A stretch of DNA of 5,469 bases. Source: an uncultured Capnocytophaga sp. GTDB lineage: Bacteria > Bacteroidota > Bacteroidia > Flavobacteriales > Flavobacteriaceae. A program made the translations under genes and the position numbers. Below, one piece after another: positions 1-5,469 of the stretch; position 1 is the first letter of the stretch; every line of letters begins with the position of its first letter. The notes beneath the pieces were generated by a model, which did not search any database, was not told where the DNA came from, and was given only the letters and a program-made list of their open reading frames with translations. The DNA is taken from NCBI RefSeq assembly GCF_937936315.1, contig NZ_CALGWU010000053.1:1-5469 (forward strand), written 5' to 3'.

Positions 1-59
1 CTAGTAGTACCGCCATTAGCACCATTGGTGATAGTGAAGGTATCGGCATTAGCTTTGAT
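1..59 (-). repeat. 104-residue tandem repeat, unit 2 (first 59 bases only)
   Basis: The unit begins IKANADTFTITNGANGG and is in register with unit 1 at a period of 312 bases. By direct comparison 52 of 59 bases match bases 313-371. Five of the seven differences change an amino acid or touch the incomplete last codon, and the rest are silent. The window ends inside this copy, so the number of units is unknown. Confidence 0.88.
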
Positions 60-3000
60 TTCAGGAGCACCTACTACAATTGTAGTGGTAGCAGTATCAC
101 AAATTGTAAGAGTAGCTACATTTGTACAAATCTTGTAGACAATAGTATAAGTTCCTGAGGCTGTACCTGCTGGTACTGTAATAGTACCATTGCTATTTAG
201 GGTAGGTATTCCACTACCTGCACCCCCCGTAGCAGGGGTAACCACAGTCATACTTACTGTAGCAGGTGTAGCAGTTTGAGTTCCTACTTTGTCGTTATCA
301 AATATAGTAAGGGTAGTAGTACCGCCATTAGTGCCATTGGTGATAGTGAAGGTATCGGTATTAGCCTCTATATGCACCAAAGTAATAGTACTTGTTTGGG
401 TAACAGTTTTACCAAACAAATCAGTAGCAGTAAAGGTAACAGTTACTACTCCGCTATTGTTACATAGGTCGGCAGGTTTTACTGCGTTGTAATTATTAGT
501 TACGTTTGCAGTAGCACAACTATCTGTAGCAGTAGCACTATTAAGCCAAGTGGTGATGCTTGCAGCCGCATTACGGCAATCAACTACTAAAGGAGCAGGA
601 GTGGTAAGAGTAGGGGTTGTAGTATCATCTACAGTTATGGTTACTACTGCACGAGGGCCTTCACAACCATTAGCATTCACTTGCACCACATAGGCTTCTA
701 GGGTAGTTTTAGTAGTTACTTGCGTATTGATAGTAGGAGTAGTAGAGGTATAAGCAGTAGCCGTAGCGGTAGCATACCAACGCAAAGTATGAGCCGGCAA
801 AGCTGTAACATAGGCATCTAAGCTCACCACACTACTTACTGCCGTAGGGCAGAGTGTAACTGTAGGGCTTACTGTAGGAGCATTAGCAGGCTTAGTATGT
901 AAGCTCACGATAAGCGGTGTTTTAATACTAGGGCATTTACCTGTAGCTTGCAAGGTATAGAAATAGGCATTAGAAGGATTAACCTGTGTATTATCCGCTT
1001 GCAATACCCATTGAGCACCACTGCGTACAAATATCTTCACGATACCACCGCCAATAGCGTCTTTAAGGTCAGATACACGTGGGGTAGATCCTGCGGTCAT
1101 ACACACCTCGAAAGTTTTTGCAGTAGCTGTAGTAACATTGGTATCCTTAATAAGAGTTAGAGGCACTTTAGGGCTACGACATTTACCAGTTGCTTCAGCT
1201 GTAAAGTAAAGAGCTGTGTTCCAATCTACTAAAGCGGTTCTTGCCAAAGGAGTAGTAGATCTACCTGCTATTATTTCTACATTTGTATACCCATAGGCAG
1301 CTTGCAATTGGTCTGCTAATTCACCAGCCATAATCTCCTCGCAAGTGGTAATAGACTGAGCTTGTACAGGAGTAATATCGTTTTGAGCAAGGCGCACCAC
1401 ATAAGGTAAGGACTCACACTTACCAGCTTCTTGTATTTTAAATCCTGAATAGCCAGTAATTGACACATCAGAATTAGGGTTTGTTTGTACATACCAGTTT
1501 CCTGAAGAGCTACCTAAAACAGTTATCGTAGCATTGGGATAGAGCACTTGTAAAGCATCTTTAATATCTTTTACTTTAGTATGCAAACCTCCGTAATAGC
1601 CTATAAAAGTACATACTGATATTTGTTCGTTTTTAGCAACAGAACGAGGGGTAAAGTTAAAGTTCAGCGCAACAGGTGAAGTAATACAACGATAGACGTT
1701 TTTGGCATAGGTATAGCCTACATTATCTTCTATCACTGCATCATCACCCAAAGGCGTAGTACTACCATTTTTATAGATAAGTACGTTGGCAGTATCGGCA
1801 GGATCTACTAAGGCTTTTAGGCTTGCTACAGTTGTTATATCACAACCTGTATTAGTAAGGGTTTTAGGAACTAAGCTACTTTCACCTGCTATGGTAATTT
1901 TGTATATAGTTTCAGCACAATAATTATTTTTTGTAAAGCGCAAGTAATAATCTTGCGAACTACCATTAGGGGTATTGATAGAAGTAGTAGCTGCTATTTC
2001 TGAAGTTTGCGCTTGCGCATCAGAGAGCGAGCCATACCAATGGAATGTAGGTTGTTTTGCAACTACTTCAGGAGAGCCTTCATCAATAAGTTGTTTTACT
2101 TCGTTTAAAGTTACTGACGCATTACATACCTTAACAGTAGTTTTCACTGCAGGTTTGAAAGCGCGTGTTATTGTTAGCTTGGCAGAAGCTTGGGTTATGA
2201 GTTCACCACAAGGGCTAAGTATTTTGTAAAGGAAAGTATGAGTACCAATTAGGTCTGATCGATTAAGATTAATTATACCGTTAGTAGGCACAGGTATGAC
2301 ACCTGAAGCATCTTCAATAGTGGTAGTAACACCACCTGTAATAGGAGTAGTACCTGTAAAGAGAGTATTCAAATCGAAATTGACAGCCAAGTTTCCTTCT
2401 ATACATTTAGATGTATTTACCCCAGTAGGAGCTGTATATGAAGGATAAGTGGTAATTTGCTGGAACTGATAAGCAGCAATAGCGTTGGTGATACAAGTAG
2501 CAGCAGCTGGTTTTCCTGCTATCTTAATAACTACTTTGTATTGGTTTGTAAAGTCAGCAGCTGTAAGAGCAGGGATGGTAAGGGTATGACCTGTAGCTAC
2601 TAGAGCAGCCATATTGTCGGAGCGATACCACTCAATAGTGATATTAGGGCCTAAATCATCCATTTTGAGTACTGCTGATTGACCTACACAGTAGTATTCT
2701 TTTTGTGCCTTAATTTTAGGGAGGCGGATATTACTAAGTGTAAGTTCTCTATCTTTTGTACTTGGGCAGGCATCGGTTACCGTAAACTTATAAGCAGTAT
2801 TGAGGTTTGTGCCATCCAAATCGAGAAAGAAGTTATCGCCCACTTGTGTATGTGCCACAGAGGTATCGGGGGTAGTACTTCCTGCAGGGATTTTATGTAC
2901 AAGTTTATAGGTAAAAGGCCCTGTACCCCCTTTTGGAATCACCATTACGTGGAATTTATTTCCAGCACAACCTACCCCTATAACCTCAGGTTCTTCGAGA

Positions 3001-5315
3001 TCACCTCCAAATTCTTTTTCGGCAAGCACTTGTACACATTCATATAAATTATCTGAGTTAAATACTTGGCGTACCACACGGAATTTTCCTTTTCTAGGGA
3101 AGCCGTCATCGGTAATTTTTCGGTTGATGTTTTGGTTTAAACTAAGACCTGTATGAGGCATTGTTGCCCAAACTTGAGTAGCCTCATTCAATTGTTGTAT
3201 TAGAAAGTGTGACTCAGTATAGCGCCAATCGTCGGTAGGGGCTAAATCAATGCGTCCTTGGACAATGGGTTCACATCCAGGGGCAAAAGTAAATGAATAG
3301 GTTTGCCCAGAAAGGACTACAGGAACAACTCTTACACCTCCACATATATTGGTTGCTTTCACCTTGTAATTACCAACAGGTAAATCGCGTACATACCAGG
3401 TAACATCATTAAGACGGTTATCAGCTGTTAGGGTATAAGGTAAGGAGATAGAAGTACTAGGTAGAGCACCTGTGGTATTTCCATTGTACTCTATAATTTC
3501 TATTTTATCAATAGTACTACCAGTTCCCTTTCCTATACGCATAGAAGCGTAAGGAGCACTAGTAGCAGTAGCATCCTTACAACTAGCTATATTTCTAACG
3601 GATATATCTGTAGGTTGTGGTGCGGTAGAAAGTGTAATAGTAACAGGATCCATTAGATTGCTGCGATTAGTATCGCACTCATCATCTACCAAACGGAATT
3701 GGAAAGTATCGCCAGCGGCTATAAAGTCAGGAGCTACTACTGTTTGAAAATTAGAAGGATTGTATTGTATTTTCTTTACAAATTTACCTCTGAGTAATGG
3801 ATTGGGGTGGGTTGCCGGTATTTGGTAGAAGCCTGCAGCTGCATAGTTGAAGTTTGCAGGAGCCTGCTCAAGCTCCAAATAAGTATTTAGTATAGGCGAA
3901 TTGTCTCTTATGTACTTATGGCGCAGACGCAGACGTATCTTATGGCAAGCAGTAGGAGAGTCGCCATCGTTCCACTGTTCTACAAGAGCATTTTCTATAG
4001 GGTTATAAAGGGTAGCTGTTACAGCAGGGATAGCGGTAGTAGTACCGCACATCTCTACTTCAGCTGCTATCTTCCACACTCCATACTCTTTAAGAATACG
4101 GTGCTCTCTAAAGCGGTTCTCTACCCCTAGCTCATCTCTTGTTCCAACAGGTAGATATAAATAAAAGTCACTTTTATTATTAATGGTATAAGTAGGCGTA
4201 TACACTGCACCTGAAGGAGCTGTAATCACATACTTTACTGTAAGCGGATAAGGGAAAGTATCGGAAGTGTAAGCCTCTGTAAGACTGGTACCATAAAGGA
4301 GAACAGAGTCAAACTCAACATAATCACAATTAAATTCTTTAGGACGTGGATGAGTCCATAAACTTGTAAAGGTAAGATTGGATGAAGCTATGGTAATGCT
4401 TTTAGGAGTAGGGCTTGCTCCACAGAAGTTTTCTACTTTCACTCTGTAAGTACCAGGAGTGAGCCCCGTAAAGATGTTAGAAGTTTGTCTTATTTTGCCT
4501 GGTATATTATTTCCTGTAGCATCTTGTAGGGTATAGTAGACAGGATAGTTAGCAGAGTGGTTACCCCATTGATCTACTTTTATATCTACTTTTATACCTA
4601 TACCTGCTGAAGCGCAAGTAGCAGGAATTTGTGATAAGGTATAATCAATAGTTTTAAGGTCTTTTTTGATTTCAATATTCTTGACCTCTATATCGCCTGT
4701 ACCTGATTTAGGTCGTGCTAAAAGGTCGTATTTACCTGCTGCTAAGGAAGTAACTCCAGTAAGAGATAATGAAGTAGTAGTGTTATAAGTAGGCACATTG
4801 CTTTTCTTATAATAGAAATTATAATTGTTATTATTAGCGCCAGGACCTATAAGGGTAAAACGGATAGCCCCTCCATTACCACACCACTCGTGTTCTACAC
4901 TAGTAGCGAGCTTAAGCGTAGTAATAGGAGTAACCTTATAATCAAAACCTGATTGATAGGTACAAGCACCATTTTGGGCTTTGAGAGAGAACCTACGCTC
5001 GGTATTCACTGCTCCAGCATTGATGTAGATGAACTCTTCAGTACCTGAAGTATAGGTAATGGAATAGGTAGTTCCTAAGTTATCCGAAAAGGTATAGGTA
5101 GTACCTACCAAAGGATAACGGATGGTAAAAATAGCATCACCCCCTTGTGTAACTTCTGTATAGTACGCCACGTGGGTTTGCTCTAAAGATTTTTGCGTAT
5201 TGATATCGCAAATTTGCGCATAAGCACTATTATTCATTGCTAATACACTCAGCAAGGCAATAAAAAGCCCTCTAAATACGTTTTTTAGTAATTGCATAAA
5301 AGAATATTTTTTCAT
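1..5315 (-). CDS. Giant secreted multi-module Ig-like surface protein, probable T9SS cargo / adhesin (N-terminal 1771 residues; 3' end outside window)
   Basis: The frame is open from the ATG at 5315-5313 to base 1. The ATG is the first in this frame. It is followed by a basic n-region, a hydrophobic core at residues 17-26 and a signal peptidase I site after Ala33, and it lies about 25 bases below a Bacteroidetes promoter element. Met7 is a weaker alternative start. Domain order: signal peptide 1-33; seven SprB-like Cys-paired modules (34-770); a SprB-repeat-like module with GGTGPFTY at 796-803; Ig-like modules with EWYR at Trp896 and HWYG at Trp1093; four divergent Cys-paired modules; an Ig_7 module around Trp1513; a HYR-like module (1565-1647); then a 104-residue tandem repeat from 1649. 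Such architectures are known in flavobacterial T9SS type B cargo and gliding adhesins, which act on the cell surface. A basic patch rich in Arg, Lys and His lies at about 458-470. The T9SS route, adhesion role and Capnocytophaga origin are inferences; the C-terminal sorting domain is not visible. The gene family is recognised, but no specific gene name is justified. Confidence 0.93.
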   Translation of the reverse strand, partial: MKKYSFMQLLKNVFRGLFIALLSVLAMNNSAYAQICDINTQKSLEQTHVAYYTEVTQGGDAIFTIRYPLVGTTYTFSDNLGTTYSITYTSGTEEFIYINAGAVNTERRFSLKAQNGACTYQSGFDYKVTPITTLKLATSVEHEWCGNGGAIRFTLIGPGANNNNYNFYYKKSNVPTYNTTTSLSLTGVTSLAAGKYDLLARPKSGTGDIEVKNIEIKKDLKTIDYTLSQIPATCASAGIGIKVDIKVDQWGNHSANYPVYYTLQDATGNNIPGKIRQTSNIFTGLTPGTYRVKVENFCGASPTPKSITIASSNLTFTSLWTHPRPKEFNCDYVEFDSVLLYGTSLTEAYTSDTFPYPLTVKYVITAPSGAVYTPTYTINNKSDFYLYLPVGTRDELGVENRFREHRILKEYGVWKIAAEVEMCGTTTAIPAVTATLYNPIENALVEQWNDGDSPTACHKIRLRLRHKYIRDNSPILNTYLELEQAPANFNYAAAGFYQIPATHPNPLLRGKFVKKIQYNPSNFQTVVAPDFIAAGDTFQFRLVDDECDTNRSNLMDPVTITLSTAPQPTDISVRNIASCKDATATSAPYASMRIGKGTGSTIDKIEIIEYNGNTTGALPSTSISLPYTLTADNRLNDVTWYVRDLPVGNYKVKATNICGGVRVVPVVLSGQTYSFTFAPGCEPIVQGRIDLAPTDDWRYTESHFLIQQLNEATQVWATMPHTGLSLNQNINRKITDDGFPRKGKFRVVRQVFNSDNLYECVQVLAEKEFGGDLEEPEVIGVGCAGNKFHVMVIPKGGTGPFTYKLVHKIPAGSTTPDTSVAHTQVGDNFFLDLDGTNLNTAYKFTVTDACPSTKDRELTLSNIRLPKIKAQKEYYCVGQSAVLKMDDLGPNITIEWYRSDNMAALVATGHTLTIPALTAADFTNQYKVVIKIAGKPAAATCITNAIAAYQFQQITTYPSYTAPTGVNTSKCIEGNLAVNFDLNTLFTGTTPITGGVTTTIEDASGVIPVPTNGIINLNRSDLIGTHTFLYKILSPCGELITQASAKLTITRAFKPAVKTTVKVCNASVTLNEVKQLIDEGSPEVVAKQPTFHWYGSLSDAQAQTSEIAATTSINTPNGSSQDYYLRFTKNNYCAETIYKITIAGESSLVPKTLTNTGCDITTVASLKALVDPADTANVLIYKNGSTTPLGDDAVIEDNVGYTYAKNVYRCITSPVALNFNFTPRSVAKNEQISVCTFIGYYGGLHTKVKDIKDALQVLYPNATITVLGSSSGNWYVQTNPNSDVSITGYSGFKIQEAGKCESLPYVVRLAQNDITPVQAQSITTCEEIMAGELADQLQAAYGYTNVEIIAGRSTTPLARTALVDWNTALYFTAEATGKCRSPKVPLTLIKDTNVTTATAKTFEVCMTAGSTPRVSDLKDAIGGGIVKIFVRSGAQWVLQADNTQVNPSNAYFYTLQATGKCPSIKTPLIVSLHTKPANAPTVSPTVTLCPTAVSSVVSLDAYVTALPAHTLRWYATATATAYTSTTPTINTQVTTKTTLEAYVVQVNANGCEGPRAVVTITVDDTTTPTLTTPAPLVVDCRNAAASITTWLNSATATDSCATANVTNNYNAVKPADLCNNSGVVTVTFTATDLFGKTVTQTSTITLVHIEANTDTFTITNGTNGGTTTLTIFDNDKVGTQTATPATVSMTVVTPATGGAGSGIPTLNSNGTITVPAGTASGTYTIVYKICTNVATLTICDTATTTIVVGAPEIKANADTFTITNGANGGTT
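60..371 (-). repeat. 104-residue tandem repeat, unit 1 (complete; residues 1649-1752)
   Basis: The unit spans exactly 312 bases, from IEANTDTFTITNG to VVGAPE. It includes IFDND, a Thr/Val-rich stretch, NSNGTITVPAGTASGTYTIVYKIC (Cys1730, given here as the motif region 1706-1730) and TICDTATTTIVV (Cys1739). The last strands resemble flavobacterial repeats that read TVPAGTPAGTYTxxYxIC followed by CDTATVTV. A second copy starts directly afterwards without a linker. The acidic DND could bind calcium, but this is a guess. Confidence 0.85.
375..623 (-). other. HYR-like module with three cysteines (residues 1565-1647)
   Basis: The module follows the Ig_7 domain after a TTTPTLTTPAP linker. Key motifs are LVVDC (Cys1580), TDSCATANVTNNY (Cys1600), KPADLCNN (Cys1618) and VTVTFTATDLFGKT. 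The NVTNNY, KPADLCN and VTFTATDxxG sequence order is typical of HYR-like domains in flavobacterial surface proteins. It breaks the two-cysteine pattern of the sixteen preceding modules. Confidence 0.7.
642..893 (-). other. Ig_7 / CHU_C-associated Ig-like module (module 16, residues 1475-1558)
   Basis: The module begins PTVSPTVTLCP (Cys1489), has LRWYATATA around Trp1513 and ends in VNANGCEGPRA (Cys1551) followed by a VTITV strand. The order VxxC, then RWY, then NGCEGPR matches the well-known Ig-like domain associated with CHU_C-type C-terminal domains in Bacteroidetes. The Thr-Ala run after Trp1513 is low-complexity sequence inside the domain, not a separate repeat. Confidence 0.75.
906..2159 (-). 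other. Array of five divergent Cys-paired modules (modules 11-15, residues 1053-1470)
   Basis: The cysteine pairs are C1064-C1133, C1158-C1210, C1235-C1300, C1325-C1379 and C1405-C1461. Linkers between one module's last cysteine and the next module's first are 25, 25, 25 and 26 residues. The first cysteine usually sits in a V-C context (VKVC, ISVC, FEVC). The last three modules end in GKC (GKCES, GKCRS, GKCPS). Modules 13 and 15 share a V-x-D-x-K-D-A stretch after the first cysteine; module 12 has a related S-L-K-A-L. Module 11 keeps an HWYG motif (Trp1093), linking the set to Ig_7-type domains, while 12 and 14 carry GSTTPL and GRSTTPL in an equivalent place. They look like a decayed Ig_7-related family; I cannot name a precise family. 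Confidence 0.65.
2166..2723 (-). other. Two Ig-like modules (modules 9 and 10, residues 865-1050)
   Basis: Module 9 runs from YYCVG (Cys876) through EWYRS (Trp896) and LTIPALTAADF to Cys941. The WY motif followed by a TIPALTAAD segment resembles Ig_7 and related Bacteroidetes Ig-like domains. Module 10 runs from Cys971 to Cys1036 in the motif ILSPCGE, and lacks the WY motif. Both have a 65-residue Cys-to-Cys spacing and are joined by a 30-residue linker. Confidence 0.6.
2730..2993 (-). other. SprB-repeat-like module (module 8, residues 775-862)
   Basis: The module opens with GVGCAGNKFHV (Cys783), carries GGTGPFTY at residues 796-803 and closes with YKFTVTDAC (Cys850). The order Cys, then GGTxPYTY, then a strand ending in DxC is characteristic of SprB repeats (Pfam SprB family). 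It is the clearest SprB-type copy in the chain. Assignment is by motif only. Confidence 0.7.
3006..5216 (-). other. SprB-like Cys-paired module chain, modules 1-7 (residues 34-770)
   Basis: Seven consecutive modules are defined by cysteine pairs C36-C118, C145-(Ser204), C234-C298, C330-C423, C457-C547, C579-C658 and C681-C760. Several end in a typical beta-strand plus turn motif, such as GLTPGTYRVKVENFCG at the end of module 3 and LPVGNYKVKATNICGG at the end of module 6. This motif is familiar from SprB-type and other flavobacterial surface modules. The modules are too diverged for DNA-level repeats to be visible. Disulfide pairing within each module is inferred from spacing. Module boundaries are approximate. 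Confidence 0.7.
5217..5315 (-). other. Sec signal peptide, residues 1-33
   Basis: The N-terminus begins MKKYSF, has further basic residues at Lys11 and Arg15, and then a hydrophobic core (LFIALLSVLA, residues 17-26). It ends in NSAYA followed by Gln34, a standard A-x-A signal peptidase I site. The mature protein would start Q-I-C. There is no lipobox, because no cysteine sits at the cleavage site, so this is a soluble or surface-exported protein rather than a lipoprotein. Confidence 0.92.
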
Positions 5316-5345
5316 CAAAACAAAGGATAAATTATATCCAAGGCG

Positions 5346-5353
5346 CAAAAGTA
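5346..5353 (-). promoter_or_regulatory. Bacteroidetes -7 promoter element TACTTTTG
   Basis: On the minus strand TACTTTTG is an exact match to the TAnnTTTG consensus of the Bacteroidetes primary sigma factor. It places the transcript start near 5340 and leaves a 5' leader of about 25 bases before the ATG. The -33 element is weak: TTTTAC at 5378-5373 is the only candidate at roughly the right distance, and there is no clear TTG. No Shine-Dalgarno is seen, which is normal in this phylum. Confidence 0.6.
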
Positions 5354-5369
5354 CAATAAAAATCGATAC

Positions 5370-5388
5370 AGTGTAAAACTTTAACACT
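5370..5388. promoter_or_regulatory. 19-base imperfect palindrome overlapping the -33 region (possible operator)
   Basis: AGTGTTAAAGTTTTACACT on the minus strand is symmetric about base 5379, with eight of nine pairs matching. The centre lies about 39 bases above the inferred transcript start, where a dimeric regulator could act. AT-rich sequence makes chance symmetry plausible, so a regulatory role is only a possibility. Confidence 0.3.
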
Positions 5389-5413
5389 ATTTTATAATTT
5401 AACAATTGACAAC

Positions 5414-5447
5414 AAAAAAAACTCAGGATATTCTCCTGAGTTTTTTT
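5414..5447 (-). terminator. Intrinsic terminator of an upstream minus-strand gene (symmetric, could act in both directions)
   Basis: An eight-pair perfect stem (ACTCAGGA 5421-5428 with TCCTGAGT 5434-5441) closes a five-base loop and is flanked by A and T runs on each side. Read on the minus strand, the stem is followed by eight T. It most likely ends a gene lying to the right of the window, and so insulates the large CDS as its own transcription unit. It is equally well formed on the plus strand. Confidence 0.85.
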
Positions 5448-5469
5448 GTTGTTATTAGCAAGAATGCTA

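Larger units (their letters stand above)
5316..5469. other. Intergenic region upstream of the large CDS
   Basis: These 154 AT-rich bases hold the terminator, palindrome and promoter described separately. On the minus strand TAG (5469-5467) and TAATAA (5457-5452) are in one frame and may mark the end of an upstream gene, but no coding sequence of that gene is visible. No RNA gene was recognised. Confidence 0.7.

Noticed and set aside
740..790. Short-period repeat of GTAGC / GTAGT units
   Set aside because: It reflects alternating Thr and Ala codons following Trp1513 in the Ig_7 module, not an independent DNA repeat; similar runs occur throughout the Thr/Val-rich coding sequence.
2679..3047. 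Plus-strand open frame of 122 codons, the longest on that strand
   Set aside because: It lies wholly antisense to well-supported SprB-like and Ig-like modules, has no recognisable domain, no promoter and a composition explained by the opposite strand. The other plus-strand frames of 63-84 codons are rejected for the same reason.
5093..5109. Near-palindrome TAGGTAGTACCTA inside the CDS
   Set aside because: It is imperfect at its centre and follows from Val-Gly-Thr-Thr-Tyr codons in module 1; there is no sign of a site function.
5297..5315. Start at Met7 instead of Met1
   Set aside because: Starting at Met7 would drop the MKKYSF basic n-region, and Met1 is at a good distance from the promoter element.
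5319..5328. Second promoter-like element TATCCTTTG, and nearby TATAAT, close to the ATG
   Set aside because: TATCCTTTG has three rather than two bases between TA and TTTG, and either element would put the transcript start at or inside the start codon.
5452..5469. 3' end of an upstream minus-strand gene
   Set aside because: TAG and TAATAA stop codons sit just before the terminator, but there is no visible coding sequence to support a gene call.

Overview
The window is almost entirely one gene. A single minus-strand reading frame enters at the right, starts at an ATG at 5315-5313 and runs without a stop to base 1, where it leaves the window. It encodes the first 1771 residues of a larger secreted protein. 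I translated it by hand and checked the frame at more than thirty anchor codons; no frameshift was seen. Small open frames on the plus strand are antisense shadows.

Organism: the sequence fits a member of Bacteroidetes, family Flavobacteriaceae, and most resembles Capnocytophaga. This is inference from roughly 40 percent GC by eye, a TAnnTTTG promoter element, no Shine-Dalgarno, and Thr/Val/Ala-rich Ig-like modules of the kind found in proteins exported by the type IX secretion system (T9SS) and in SprB-type gliding adhesins.

Layout in the direction of transcription (right to left). 5469-5316 is a 154-base intergenic region with a strong hairpin terminator, a short palindrome and a TAnnTTTG promoter. 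5315-5217 encodes a Sec signal peptide ending AYA|Q. Residues 34 to about 1558 form a chain of sixteen small beta-sandwich-like modules, each with one cysteine near its start and one near its end. The chain begins with SprB-like modules, passes through a SprB-repeat-like module and Ig-like modules, and ends in a clear Ig_7 / CHU_C-associated module. Residues 1565-1647 are a HYR-like module with three cysteines. At residue 1649 a 104-residue tandem repeat begins; the window holds one full copy and the first 59 bases of a second.

The likely role is a long surface stalk or adhesin exported by Sec and then T9SS. The C-terminal sorting domain that would prove the T9SS route lies outside the window. 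The most distinctive observation is the strict register of the cysteines: 31 cysteines alternate between long within-module spacings (52-93) and short linkers (23-34), with one exception where serine replaces the expected cysteine in module 2. No mobile element, CRISPR array, RNA gene or second coding gene could be supported.
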